DNA from: PALSA-505 sp963702235
GTDB lineage: Bacteria; Actinomycetota; Actinomycetes; Streptosporangiales; Streptosporangiaceae
Length of the DNA: 64,000 nucleotides
Reading direction: 5' to 3'
NCBI GenBank assembly: GCA_963702235.1
Contig: CAVPBZ010000013.1
Coordinates: 310,001-374,000, forward strand
The notes beneath the pieces were generated by a model. The model saw only the letters and a list, made by a program, of their open reading frames with translations, searched no databases and had not been told where the DNA came from. Of this stretch, positions 1-10,121 are shown piece by piece; positions within the stretch are counted from its first letter, which is position 1, and each line of letters starts with the position of its first letter. The translations under genes and the position numbers were made by a program.

Positions 1-1026
1 ATCAAGAACTCGGTCTCGACCTGGCAGGCCTACAACCTGTGGGGCGGCTACGACCTGTACAACGGCCCCGGCGGCATCACTGACTACGCCAACCGCTCGC
101 TGGCGGTCAGCCTGGACCGGCCGTACGACGCCAGCGGCGCCTACATGTTCCTGTACCACGAGCGGAAGCTCATCGAGCTGGCCGAGCGCCTCGGCCTGCC
201 GCTCGCCTACGTCACCAACACCGACATCGGCGGCGACCCGCACCTGCTGACCGGGGCCAGCGCGGTGTTCTCGCTCGGCCACGACGAGTACTGGTCGCCG
301 CCGGAGCGGGCCAACGTCACGGCGGCCAGGGACGCCGGGGTGAACCTGGCGTTCCTCGGGGCGAACACGATGTTCCGGCGGACCCGGCTGGCCAGCACCA
401 GGCTGGGCGAGCGCCGGCTGATCATCTGCTACAAGACGAGCTACACCCAGGACCCGATGTACGGCAAGGACAACGCGCTGGTCACCAGCGACTGGCGGGA
501 GCCGCCGCACCCGGATCCCGAGTCGTCGCTGACCGGCACGCTGTACGAATCGAACCCGGTCAGTGCCAGCTTCGTCGTCGCGTCGCCGGATGCCTGGATG
601 TTCGCCGGGACGGGCGTGCGGGCCGGCACCCGGTTCACCGGCCTGGTCGGAATCGAATATGACCGCGTCAACCCGGGCGCGCCGGTCGAGCGGCCCATCC
701 AGGTGCTGTCCCACTCGCCGCTGACCTGCCGCGGCGTGAACAGCTACTCCGACTCCGCGTACTACACGCACAGCGGCGGCGCCGGCGTGTTCAGCACCGG
801 GACGATGCGCTGGGTGGCGTCCTTCGAGCAGCCCTACCCCCCGTTCGGGCTCAACCGGCACACCGCCGCGTTCACCACCAAGGTCACCGCCAACCTGCTC
901 CGCGGCTTCGCCGACGGCCCGGCCGCGGCCAAGCACCCGGCACACGACAACCTGGACGCGACGCACGAGTGGGCCGGTGACCCGATCGCCGCCCAGCACA
1001 GCCTGTGGCCACCGGTCCGGCTCTGA
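1..1026 (+). CDS. N,N-dimethylformamidase large-subunit-like protein, 5' truncated
   Basis: The frame is open from base 1 and stops at TGA 1024-1026, so 341 residues of the C-terminal part are seen and the start lies outside the window. Motifs FSLGHDEYWS, LGANTMFRR and a preceding WQAYNLWGGYDLY are typical of the large C-terminal domain found in the beta subunit of N,N-dimethylformamidase and in many actinobacterial secreted or surface proteins of unknown substrate. The family assignment is firm; the substrate is not known, because most members are not dimethylformamidases. The stop is 17 bases before the purC start, so the two may be cotranscribed. Confidence 0.75.
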   Translation: MKNSVSTWQAYNLWGGYDLYNGPGGITDYANRSLAVSLDRPYDASGAYMFLYHERKLIELAERLGLPLAYVTNTDIGGDPHLLTGASAVFSLGHDEYWSPPERANVTAARDAGVNLAFLGANTMFRRTRLASTRLGERRLIICYKTSYTQDPMYGKDNALVTSDWREPPHPDPESSLTGTLYESNPVSASFVVASPDAWMFAGTGVRAGTRFTGLVGIEYDRVNPGAPVERPIQVLSHSPLTCRGVNSYSDSAYYTHSGGAGVFSTGTMRWVASFEQPYPPFGLNRHTAAFTTKVTANLLRGFADGPAAAKHPAHDNLDATHEWAGDPIAAQHSLWPPVRL

Positions 1027-1042
1027 GATCCGGGGAGTCGCC

Positions 1043-1876
1043 GTGCAGCTGCTGCATTCGGGCAAGGTCAGGGACGTCTACGCCGACCGCGGCGACGTGG
1101 TGCTCGTGGCGTCGGACCGGGTGTCGGTCTACGACGTGGTGCTGCCCACCCCGATCCCGGGGAAAGGCCGGATCCTCACCGCGCTGTCGCTGTGGTGGTT
1201 CGGTCAGCTGGCCAGCGTCGCGCCCAACCACGTGATCTCCGGCTCGGACGTGCCCGGGGAGTTCGCCGGCCGGGCGATCAGGTGCCGGCGGCTGGACATG
1301 CTGCCGGTGGAGTGCATCGCCCGCGGCTACCTGACCGGGCTCGGCCTGGTGTCCTACCTCGAGTCCGGATCGGTGTCAGGTCTCCGGCTGCCGGCCGGGC
1401 TGACCGAGGGATCGCGGCTGCCCGAGGCCGTGTTCACCCCGACGACCAAGGCGCCGCCCGGGGAGCACGACGAGTTCATGACCTTCGACGACGTGGTCAA
1501 GGAGGTCGGCCGTGCGGCGGCCGAGGAGCTGCGCCGGATCACGCTCGAGGTGTACCGGCGGGGGCACGAGATCGCGCTGGACCGCGGGATCATCATCGCC
1601 GACACGAAGCTGGAGTTCGGCTACGCGCCGGACGGCACGCTGACCATCGGGGACGAGGTGCTGACCCCGGACTCCTCGCGGTTCTGGGCGGCCGCCGACT
1701 GGCAGCCCGGCGGTCCGCAGCACTCGTTCGACAAGCAGTTCGTCCGCGACTGGTCCAGTGGCCTGGACTGGGACCGCACCGCGCCCGGACCGGAGATCCC
1801 GCCGGAGATCGTCGCGGCAACCCAGGCCCGGTACGCGGCGGCCTACCGGCGCATCACCGGGTCCGAGCCCGGCTAG
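1043..1876 (+). CDS. purC: SAICAR synthetase (phosphoribosylaminoimidazole-succinocarboxamide synthase)
   Basis: This cytosolic enzyme joins aspartate to CAIR with ATP in purine biosynthesis. The 277-residue product starts LLHSGKVRDVY, the ATP-binding N-terminal signature, and continues with the hallmark LPVECIARGYLTG and the C-terminal IIIADTKLEFGY and DSSRFW motifs. I chose GTG 1043 because GGGGAG lies just upstream with good spacing and the family begins here; an upstream ATG at 977 would overlap the previous gene and add non-homologous residues. Length fits the family. The frame is intact, unlike several neighbours. Confidence 0.96.
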   Translation: MQLLHSGKVRDVYADRGDVVLVASDRVSVYDVVLPTPIPGKGRILTALSLWWFGQLASVAPNHVISGSDVPGEFAGRAIRCRRLDMLPVECIARGYLTGLGLVSYLESGSVSGLRLPAGLTEGSRLPEAVFTPTTKAPPGEHDEFMTFDDVVKEVGRAAAEELRRITLEVYRRGHEIALDRGIIIADTKLEFGYAPDGTLTIGDEVLTPDSSRFWAAADWQPGGPQHSFDKQFVRDWSSGLDWDRTAPGPEIPPEIVAATQARYAAAYRRITGSEPG

Positions 1877-1883
1877 GCACGGC

Positions 1884-2363
1884 TCACAGCGGCCAGGGAC
1901 GGGCTACCGCGCCGAGCCTGTTCCAGGCGTTGATCACCGCTATGGTCCAGATCAGCTCGGCCAGCTCGGTCTCGGAGAACTCGGCCGCGGCCCGGCTGAA
2001 CACCTCGTCGGGAACGGGGCCGTCAGTGAGCCGGGTGCCCGCCTCGGTCAGCTCGAGCGCGGCGCGTTCACGGGCGGTGAAGAACGGCGTCTCCCGCCAG
2101 ACCGGCAGGGTGAACAGCCGCTGCTGCGAGTCGCCCGCCTTCAGCGCGTCGCGGCTGTGCATGTCCACGCAGTAGGCGCAGCCGTTCAGCTGCGACGCGC
2201 GCAGCCTGACCAGCTCGATCAGGGTGGGCTCGAGGCTGATGTGCCTGCTGGCGGCTTCCAGCGAGTTCATCGTCTTGCTGATCCTCGGGGCGAGCTCGTC
2301 AACGGCGAGCCGGACCTGAGGGATGACGGGGGCAGTTGCGTGCGGGTCAGTTTGTGTCGTCAT
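1884..2363 (-). CDS. AhpD-like carboxymuconolactone decarboxylase family protein
   Basis: The 159-residue product has the CMD/AhpD core with the redox motif CAYCVDMH (Cys-X-X-Cys followed by His), as in alkylhydroperoxidase AhpD proteins that use two cysteines to reduce peroxides. A later hydrophobic helix EFSETELAELIWTIAVINAWNR completes the typical fold. The start ATG at 2363 begins MTTQTDPH. It is divergent from the MocR-type regulator at 2411, with 47 bp between starts, a common arrangement that suggests the regulator controls it. Actual substrate is unknown. Confidence 0.85.
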   Translation of the reverse strand: MTTQTDPHATAPVIPQVRLAVDELAPRISKTMNSLEAASRHISLEPTLIELVRLRASQLNGCAYCVDMHSRDALKAGDSQQRLFTLPVWRETPFFTARERAALELTEAGTRLTDGPVPDEVFSRAAAEFSETELAELIWTIAVINAWNRLGAVARPWPL

Positions 2364-2410
2364 GGTGATCACGGTACGGGCGAGCTGGCCCGTAGATAAG
2401 ATCCAGTTTC

Positions 2411-3884
2411 GTGTCAGAAAATTGGGCCACTTCCGGCGTCGACCTGCACCTCGAACAGGACACCGCGGCGGGCCGCGGCCGGCCTGGAGCGCGCGCTGCG
2501 GGACGCGATCCGTTCCGGCCGCCTGGCCCCGGGGTCCCGGCTGCCGTCCAGCCGGGCGCTCGCGGCTGATCTCGGCATCTCCCGCGGCACGGTGAGCGCC
2601 GCCTTCGACCAGCTGGTGGCGGAGGGATTCCTGACCGCCCGGCAGGGATCCGGCACCACGGTGAGCGCCCTGCTGCGCCCCCGCCCGGCCGCCGGGGAGG
2701 CGCGGCCGGGTGTGGCGGCGCCGCGGCACGACCTGCGGCCCGGACAGCCCGACGTGTCGCTGTTCCCCACCGCCGCCTGGCTGCGGGCGAGCAGGCGGGC
2801 GCTGGGCAACGCCCGGCCGGAGGTCTACGGCTACGGCGACCCGCGCGGCCGGATCGAGCTGCGCGCCGCGGTCGGCGACTATCTCGGCCGGGCGCGCGGC
2901 GTGCTCGCGGCCCCCGATCAGATCGTGATCACGTCGGGGTATGTCCAGGCGCTCTCGCTGCTGTCCCGGGTGCTCGGCGCGGCGGGGACGACCGCGATCG
3001 CGATGGAGGATCCCGGCCTCGGATTCCACCGCGAGGTCGTCAGGCGGTCGGGCCTGGCCGTGCTGCCGCTGCCCGTCGACGACGACGGCGCCCGCGCCGG
3101 GGATCTGCCGCGGATCGCCGGCGGCCGGGCGGCGGCGGCCGTGGTCACCCCGGCGCACCAGTACCCGGCGGGGGCGACCCTGCATCCGGCCCGCCGTCAC
3201 GCGCTCGCGACCTGGGCGCGCGCCACCGGCAGCCTGGTCATCGAGGACGACTACGACGGGGAGTTCCGCTACGACCGGCAGCCGGTGGGCGCCCTGCAGG
3301 GCATGGCGCCGGGCCACGTCGCGTACGTCGGCAGCGCGGCCAAGACGCTCGGCCCGGGGCTCCGCCTGGCCTGGATGGTGCTCCCGGGTCACCTGGTCGG
3401 GCCGGTGACCGAGGAGAAGCTGCACCACGACTTCCACACCGGGGTGACCGGCCAGCTGGCGCTCGCCGATCTCATCGCCAGCCACGCCTATGACAAGCAC
3501 GTCCGGGCCTGCCGGCTGCGCTACCGGCGCCGCCGTGACCTGCTGGTGGCCCGGCTCGCCGGAATGGGCCGGCCGTGGCCCGGGATGGCGGTCCGCGGGA
3601 TCGCGGCCGGCCTGCAGGCCCTGATCACCCTGCCGCCCGGGGGCCCGGGTGAGGGCGAGGTGCTGGCCGGGGCGGCGCAGCACGGCCTGGCCCTGCAGGG
3701 CCTGAGCAGTCACTGGCACGAGGCCGGTGATCACCCGCAGGGAATCGTGGTGGGCTTCGGCACCCCCAGCGAGCGGGCGTACCCGGTCGCGCTGGAGGTG
3801 CTCGCCCGGGTCCTGCACGCCGCAGGCCGCGACCAGCGGGGATCCAAGCGCGACACGCCGATAGCGTTCTCTTCGCCAATCTAG
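2411..3884 (+). CDS. MocR/PdxR-type regulator (GntR HTH plus aminotransferase domain), frameshifted near its start
   Basis: From about 2469 the frame encodes a GntR winged helix (GLERALRDAIRSGRL, LPSSRALAADLGISRGTVS) joined to a PLP-dependent fold-type I aminotransferase domain with the DDYDGEFRYD motif and the PLP-lysine region YVGSAAKTLGPGLR. These regulators sense PLP or a related ligand. The natural start appears to be GTG 2411 in another frame, reading SENWATSGVDLHLEQDT, which is the usual MocR N-terminus. The two frames must meet within about 2462-2472, a GC-rich stretch, so one base seems gained or two lost. If no error, only a start at 2592 inside the HTH would be usable and the protein would not bind DNA. 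It faces the AhpD-like gene. Confidence 0.85.
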
Positions 3885-3919
3885 GGCTGGCGCTAGATCA
3901 GGCCATAGAGTCCGATGCT

Positions 3920-5095
3920 ATGGACCCGGTGCGCAACCCCTATGCCCCCGGGGCTGGCCAGCGCCCGCCGGAACTCGCCGGGCGGGACAGGGAGATCAGC
4001 CAGTTCAAGGTGGTGCTTGAACGGGTGGCCCGCGGCCGTCCGGAGCGCAGCATCGTGCTCACCGGGCTGCGCGGAGTGGGCAAGACGGTGCTCCTCAACT
4101 CCTTCCGCTCGATGGCGATCCAGCAGCTGTGGGGCACCGGGAAGATCGAGGCCCGGCCGGATCAGTCGATCAGGCGGCCCGCCGCCAGCGCCCTGCACAT
4201 GGCGGTCCGTGAGCTCGCGCCACGGCACCGCGCGCCGGACCGGATCGAGCACTTCCTCGGCGTGCTCAAGGCCTTCGCGGCCCGCGACCCGCACGCGCCC
4301 AAGGGCAGTTCCCCGCTGGGCATCGATGTGCCCGCGGTCCGCGGCCGGGCTGACTCGGGTGACCTGGAGACGGACCTGACCGAGCTGCTGGCTGACGCCG
4401 CGTCGGTCGCGACCGACCTCGGGGTCGGGATCGCGCTGTTCGTCGACGAGATGCAGGACATTCCGGCCGGGGACGTGTCCGCGCTGTGCGCCGCGTGCCA
4501 CGAGCTCTCCCAGACCGGCGGGCCGCTGATCGTGGTCGGCGCCGGGCTGCCGCACCTGCCGTCGGTGCTGTCGGCCAGCAAGAGCTACTCCGAACGGCTG
4601 TTCAGCTACGTCCGGATCGACCGGCTGGACCGGGAGGCCGCCGACCTGGCACTGATCGCCCCGGCCCGCCGTGAGGGCGTCGAGTTCAAGCCCGCGGCGC
4701 TCGACGCGCTGTACCAGGCGGCCGACGGCTATCCCTACTTCGTCCAGGCCTACGGCAAGGTGACCTGGGACGTCGCGGCAGAGAACCCGGTGACCGCCGG
4801 GGACGTGGCGGTGGCCGCGCCCGAGGCGGAGAGCGAGCTTGCCGTCGGGTTCTTCGGCAGCAGGTACGAACGCGCCACCCCGGCCGAGCGGGAGTACATG
4901 CGGGCCATGGCGGCGCTCGGCGACGACCCGGTGCCGACCGCTCGGGTGGCGGATGAGCTCAGCCGCAAGCCGTCCAGCGTCTCCCCGGCCCGCGACGCCC
5001 TGATCAAGAAGGGGCTCATCTACAGCTCGGAACGGGGTCTCATCGCGTTCACCGTCCCGCATTTCGGGCGGTTCCTCCGCTCCCAGCCGGCCTAG
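3920..5095 (+). CDS. AAA-family ATPase with C-terminal winged helix
   Basis: The 391-residue protein has a Walker A GLRGVGKT near residue 49, a Walker B with sensor region IALFVDEMQD near residue 175, and a C-terminal winged-helix-like segment (ARVADELSRKPSSVSPARD...). This resembles the archaeal-type ATPase / Orc1-like STAND group of stand-alone ATPases common in actinobacteria, whose roles are largely unknown. It is probably cytosolic. The frame is intact. It starts 35 bases after the MocR stop and may be cotranscribed with it. No partner protein is evident. Confidence 0.82.
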   Translation: MDPVRNPYAPGAGQRPPELAGRDREISQFKVVLERVARGRPERSIVLTGLRGVGKTVLLNSFRSMAIQQLWGTGKIEARPDQSIRRPAASALHMAVRELAPRHRAPDRIEHFLGVLKAFAARDPHAPKGSSPLGIDVPAVRGRADSGDLETDLTELLADAASVATDLGVGIALFVDEMQDIPAGDVSALCAACHELSQTGGPLIVVGAGLPHLPSVLSASKSYSERLFSYVRIDRLDREAADLALIAPARREGVEFKPAALDALYQAADGYPYFVQAYGKVTWDVAAENPVTAGDVAVAAPEAESELAVGFFGSRYERATPAEREYMRAMAALGDDPVPTARVADELSRKPSSVSPARDALIKKGLIYSSERGLIAFTVPHFGRFLRSQPA

Positions 5096-5115
5096 GCCCG
5101 GTGCGCGGGAACCTC

Positions 5116-6332
5116 CTACGCGATGTTCCGCTCGGGCGCCTCTTCGTGATTATGCCGCTCTCTAGGGGCCGGGGTAGAAAGCGCTAGAAGACTGTAGAGG
5201 CTGCCCGGCGTGGCCGACAGTTCCACGGCCGTCGCGGCGGGCAGGAACTGCGGCTCATCCTGGGCGGGCGGCACGAGCGGCCCGGCGGCGGGCGCAGCCT
5301 CGCGGGCCCCGACCCCGGCGGCCCCCGGGCCGGCGGCGGATCCCCCCGGGCAACCGCGCCCGGGCCGGTGGCAGGCCTCAGACCGGTGCCAGGTCCGGGG
5401 CCTGCGGCAGGGTGGGCGGCGGCGGTCCGCGCGCCGATGGCCGGCCACAGGCCCACCGGGTGCGGCGGAAGCGGCCGCACCGGCTGGCCGGCGGCCGGCG
5501 GCAGGACGGTCAGCGGCGGAAGGACCTCGCCGGTCGCCGCGTTGACCACGGCGGCGCGTATGGCCGGCCGCCGCGGCCGCAGGTAGACGGCGAACACCAC
5601 CTCGACCGCGCGCCCGCCGTAACTGCCGGGATAGACCAGGTAGCGCCAGCAGACCTCGCGCCAGACATCGACGGGGTCGTTCCCGGTGATCACCGGGGCA
5701 TGCTGGCGCCACTGCCGGCTGCCGCGCAGCGCCGACAAGGTGCGCTGGACGGGCAGCACCCGCAGCTCGCACGGCTCGGAGTAGCCCAGCCGGGTGAGTG
5801 CCTCGCCGATCTCCGGCGAGAGGACGGCGATCAGCGCGAGCTCGGCCGCCAGCAGTCCCAGCCGGAGCGCGAGCGCCGCCCCGGGCGGGGGCAGGTGCAG
5901 CGGCGCGACCCCGATCGAGCCGATCGCGGCCAGGGCGAGCAGCGCCGACCTGGCGATGGTGCGCAGCGTCACCGGCGCGCTGCTCAGGTCGCCGAAGCAG
6001 CCGCAGCCCACGTCGGGCCGCCGCTGGCGCAGCTCGATCAGCGCGCCCACGGCGGTCAGGAACAGCACCGCCGTGGCGCCGCGGGCAGCGGTGGCCGCCA
6101 GCCCCGGGCCGGCCCGGCTCGCCGTGGCGATCAGCGCGATGCCGAGCGCCAGCTCCGCCGCGCACATGGCCATGGCGACCCGCCGCCGCAGGCGGAGCGG
6201 GAACAAAGCGGTGGGACCGAGCGCGACATCCACCGACCGGGACCGGAGCACGTGACCGAGCTTGGCCAGGCAGCCGCCCAGCAGCAGCGCCGCGAGCAGC
6301 GGGATCTGCACTTCTCTGATCGCTGCGAACAC
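5116..6332 (-). CDS. MauE-like membrane protein, probable frameshift in the C-terminal part
   Basis: The N-terminal 180 residues hold four to five membrane segments and the motif GCGCFGDLSSAP around residue 113, as in MauE/DoxX-like proteins that support disulfide formation or maturation of periplasmic enzymes. A soluble tail follows. In the main frame the tail becomes a Pro/Arg-rich string ending at 5184. In the neighbouring frame it continues naturally (APAAGPLVPPAQDEPQFLPA) to a stop at 5116. A run of six C at 5342-5347 is a likely indel site, so I give the longer span. It starts 2 bases after the stop of the upstream gene at 6335, so the pair forms an operon. Confidence 0.65.
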
Positions 6333-6334
6333 GG

Positions 6335-7444
6335 TCAGCCCTCGATCTCGATGGTCACGTTGAAGCTGGCCTCGTCGAGCTCGCCGCCCAGCTCCACGAA
6401 GCTGGCCACCGTCAGGTCCGCGATCCGGCCGCGCGGCGAGGGCCCGCAGGCCACGCTGCGGTCGCAGAACAGCCGCGCCACAGGCGCGGGGCCGATCACG
6501 GGCAGGTCGAGGGAAAGCCCCGTGCAGTCGTTGCGGACCCGCAGGTGGCTGCCGACCGACAGGTACGGCAGGTTCACGCAGCCGGAGGCCGAGCGCTGGC
6601 CGGCGGACCCCGGCGCAGCCGCGTTCGGCGGGTCGATCGCCGGGTAACCGGTCCCGATCAGGCCGCCCGGCTCGTTCCCCGGCTCGTGCCAGACGGCAGC
6701 GCCGCTGATCGAGCCGGGCACGTGCCCGCTGACCAGTGCGGGCGCCGGTACATGATCCGCGCGGTAGGGGGGCTGGCTGGTCGCCGGGACGAGTCCCTCG
6801 AGGTAGTCGTCATGACGGACGCCGATGATGTCGATGAGGTAGCCGGGCTCAAGCCGGGGGAACCTGACCTGGATCCGGCCGGCGGCCCGGCCGGAGATCA
6901 CCAGCGCCTGCTGCCCGCCGCCGTCGCCGCGGTCAACCATGAGCGTGTCGCCGTCCCGCCAGGAGATCGTCCCGGTGACCCGGCCGATATTCGCCCAGAT
7001 CCGGTCGGCGACCTCCCGGCCGGAGTGGTGCCTGCGCACGACGGCGTGATCGCCGGCCTTCAGCGCGGCCGGGTCCGTCCTGTCGCCGCGCCACGCACGC
7101 GCGTCCGCGGTCAGCGCGAACCGCTCCTCGGTCTCGCCGTTCCCGATCAGCAGGACATGCGGGCTGACGTCGAGGACCTGGCCGGTCACCGCGCGCGGCA
7201 CCGGCCGGGCCAGGCCGGACCCGGCCGGTCCGGCCGCCGCCTCGTCACTGGCCGGCGGCGCATGGCCGACCTGGCCGGCCTGGCTGTGCGGGCCGAACAC
7301 GGCGGCCTTCAGCAGCCGCCGCCTCGCGATCCGGGCCGAGCCCGGGATCCCCGCCTCCGGGACGGCCGGCCCGGCAGCCTGCTGCCGCCCGCTGACGGCG
7401 CGGCCGCCCAGGAGATCCCGCACTTGCCCTCCATGAGATTGCAT
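6335..7444 (-). CDS. Exported protein of unknown function, probable Tat-type signal
   Basis: This 369-residue protein has a twin-arginine-like stretch ARRRLLKAAVFG about 45 residues in, after a long polar N-terminus, suggesting export by the Tat route or a membrane anchor. A small beta-rich segment (TGQVLDVSPHVLLIGNG ... ALTADARAWRGD) resembles the OB-like conserved domain of actinobacterial cell-wall proteins. Two pairs of cysteines lie in the C-terminal third (SGCVNLPY, NDCTGLS, RLFCDRSVACG), compatible with disulfides made with help from the MauE-like partner directly downstream. I do not recognise the family beyond this. Confidence 0.6.
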   Translation of the reverse strand: MQSHGGQVRDLLGGRAVSGRQQAAGPAVPEAGIPGSARIARRRLLKAAVFGPHSQAGQVGHAPPASDEAAAGPAGSGLARPVPRAVTGQVLDVSPHVLLIGNGETEERFALTADARAWRGDRTDPAALKAGDHAVVRRHHSGREVADRIWANIGRVTGTISWRDGDTLMVDRGDGGGQQALVISGRAAGRIQVRFPRLEPGYLIDIIGVRHDDYLEGLVPATSQPPYRADHVPAPALVSGHVPGSISGAAVWHEPGNEPGGLIGTGYPAIDPPNAAAPGSAGQRSASGCVNLPYLSVGSHLRVRNDCTGLSLDLPVIGPAPVARLFCDRSVACGPSPRGRIADLTVASFVELGGELDEASFNVTIEIEG

Positions 7445-7671
7445 GGACTTATACGACGATCTGTAGAAGAGGTGCCCTTCGTCAAGTGGTTCAGGGCGCT
7501 TTACTCTACGTAATCACTCATGTACCTCTTTGGGGTTATACCGAAAATACGGCTCCCGCACCGCCGAAACCCGCCAGGAGGCCGCTCTTTCGGCGGTGCC
7601 CTCTCGTGCGCGCGCCGCAATCTGGGTACCGTTGTGGTGTGAGCGTCGGGGGCGATCACGTGATACCGGGG

Positions 7672-8250
7672 ATGCGTACCGAGACATGTGTTACGCATGG
7701 GGTCAAACCGGACGATCCCGGCTTTCACGACTATGTGGCGGCGAGGGGCCCCGCCCTGCTGCGCACGGCGTACCTGCTGACCGGCCACCAGGCCGACGCC
7801 GAGGATCTGCTGCAGGCGGCGCTGGCCAAGACGTACCTGGCCTGGCGCCGGATCGAGGACTTCGGCTCGCTCGACGGCTACGTCAGGCGGGCGATGGTCA
7901 ACACGCATATCTCCTGGTGGCGGCGCCGCCGGCTGGAGGAATACCCGACCGACGACATCCCCGACCAGCCGGTGTCCGATCACGTCGGGGATAGCGAGAT
8001 GCACGACTCACTCAGCCGCGCGCTGCGGCGGCTGCCGGAACGGATGCGGGCCGCCGTCGTGCTGCGCTACTACGAGGACATGAGCGAGGCCGAGATCGCC
8101 GGCGTGCTCGGCGTCAGCCTCGGGACGGTGAAGAGCACGGTGTCCAGGGCCGTGGCCAAGCTGCGCATCGACGCGGAGCTCATCGGCGACTTCGGCGTGC
8201 CGGAACAGGCGCCGGCCACGCCCGGACAGGCCGTCGCCCTGGCAGAGTGA
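7672..8250 (+). CDS. SigE-family ECF RNA polymerase sigma factor
   Basis: The product has sigma-70 region 2 (ALLRTAYLLTGHQADAEDLL) and region 4 (MSEAEIAGVLGVSLGTVKST) and matches the SigE/SigM-like subfamily of about 170-190 residues. ATG 7672 gives 192 residues; GTG 7660 and GTG 7639 are alternatives in the same frame, and the longer frame back to 7486 lacks homology. No anti-sigma gene is adjacent. The next gene is the acyl-CoA ligase, 114 bases on. Confidence 0.88.
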   Translation: MRTETCVTHGVKPDDPGFHDYVAARGPALLRTAYLLTGHQADAEDLLQAALAKTYLAWRRIEDFGSLDGYVRRAMVNTHISWWRRRRLEEYPTDDIPDQPVSDHVGDSEMHDSLSRALRRLPERMRAAVVLRYYEDMSEAEIAGVLGVSLGTVKSTVSRAVAKLRIDAELIGDFGVPEQAPATPGQAVALAE

Positions 8251-8364
8251 CGTTTGGCCTTCTGCGTGGCAATATCCCCTCCAGGACGCTTCTGCGCGCG
8301 CGCCGCCCCCTGCGGGCGCGCGGGCCGCCGGAGCGGTGAGGATCACTGCACAGGAGGTGCGCAG

Positions 8365-10009
8365 TTGCGAAGCACCATGATGGACGTGCCGCTGACGATC
8401 GGGTGGCTGATGCGGTACGGCACCTCGGTGTACGGCGAGCGCGAGGTGGTGACGGCCACCGAGGACGGGACCAGGCGGCGGACTTACGCCGAGGTCGGCC
8501 GCCGGGCCGCTCAGCTCGCGGGCGCGCTGCGCAAGCTCGGCGTCAACGGTGACCAGCGCGTCGGCACGCTCATGTGGAACAACGCCGAGCACCTGGAGGC
8601 CTACCTCGCCGTGCCCTCGATGGGCGCGGTGCTGCACACCCTGAACCTCCGGCTGGATCCCGCCCAGCTCGGCTACATCGCCCAGCACGCGGAAGATCAC
8701 GTGATCATCGTGGACGGCACGCTGGTGCCGCTGCTGGCCAAGGTCCTGCCCGGCATCTCCTCGGTCCGCCACGTCATCGTCACGCCTGCCGCAGACCGAA
8801 CGGCTGCCGCCGATACCGCCGCGCTGGAGGGCGAGGGCCACAGCGTGCACGCGTACGAGGATCTCGGTCGCCGGCGAGCCCGAGACCTTCGACTGGCCGG
8901 AGCTGGACGAGCGGTCCGCGGCCGCGATGTGCTATACGAGCGGGACCACCGGCAACCCCAAGGGCGTCGTCTACAGCCACCGGTCCACGTACCTGCACTC
9001 GATGGGCGTGTGCTCGGGCAACACGTTCGCGCTGTCGGAACGGGACCGGGTGCTCCCGGTCGTCCCGATGTTCCACGCCAACGCGTGGGGGCTGGCCTAC
9101 GCGGCCGTGCTGGCCGGTGCGGACCTGATCATGCCGGACCGGTTCCTGCAGGCCGGGCCCCTGGTCAGCCTCATCGAGGCCGAACGGCCCACGCTGGCGG
9201 GCGCCGTGCCCACGATCTGGAGCGACGTGCTGCGCCACGTGCGCGCCAACGGCGGCGACCTGTCCTCGCTGCGGCTCGTCCCCTGCGGCGGCTCGGCGGT
9301 CCCGCACGCGCTGCAGGAAGCCTACGAGTCCGAGCTCGGCGTCCGGATCCTGCACGCCTGGGGCATGACCGAGACCTCGCCGCTGGGCAGCGTGGCGCAC
9401 CCGCCGGCCGGCGTGCCCGCCGACGAAGCCTGGTATTACCGGGATAGCCAGGGCCGGCTGAGCCCCGCGGTCGAGGGCAGGCTGGTCGGCGACGGCGGCA
9501 CGATCCTGCCCCGCGACGGCGAGGCGGTCGGCGAGGTGGAAGTGCGCGGGCCGTGGGTCACGGGGTCGTATTACAAGGACGATGACCCGGAGAAATTCCG
9601 CGACGGCTGGCTGCGCACCGGCGACGTCGGGAGCATCGACCCGCGGGGTTTCATCAGGCTCACCGACCGGGCGAAGGACGTGATCAAGTCCGGTGGCGAG
9701 TGGATCTCCTCCATGGAGCTCGAGAACCTGCTGATGGCGCACCCCGATGTCGCGGAGGCTGCGGTCATCGGGGTGGCCGACGAGAAGTGGGGGGAGCGGC
9801 CGCTGGCCGCGGTGGTGCTGCGCCCGGGTGCCTCGGTCAGCGCGGCCGACCTGCGCGAGTTCCTCGGCGCCACGGTGCCGCGCTGGCAACTGCCTGAGCG
9901 CTGGTCGTTCATCACCGAGGTACCCAAGACCAGCGTCGGTAAGTTCGCGAAGACGCGGATGCGTGACTCCTACGCCCGAGGCGAATACGAGGTCGAAGAG
10001 GTCCGCTGA
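8365..10009 (+). CDS. Long-chain fatty-acid--CoA ligase (AMP-forming), split by a frameshift
   Basis: Together the two frames give a full ANL-superfamily acyl-CoA synthetase. It has MMDVPLTIGWLM at the start, the P-loop motif CYTSGTTGNPKGVVYSHRS, the A5 motif AWGMTETSPL, and the C-terminal hinge WLRTGDVGSID and catalytic lysine region VPKTSVGKFAK. It activates a fatty or related carboxylic acid with ATP and CoA. The start is TTG 8365, six bases after a perfect AGGAGGT. The first frame runs to about 8865 and the second resumes at 8867 (VAGEPETFDWPEL), so one extra G at 8866 breaks the gene. An indel error is likely. Confidence 0.88.
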
Positions 10010-10121
10010 CGGTCCGCGACACCGCTCACGGCGGCGGCCATCGGGCAGCCGCCGCGCACTACTCTGCGTGGTTTTGCACCAGAAGCGGTAAATATGCAGC
10101 CGACGCGAGATACTCGGCTGC

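Noticed and set aside
1884..3818. 644-residue minus-strand frame
   Set aside because: Only its last 159 residues are a real gene (AhpD-like); the rest is antisense to the MocR regulator.
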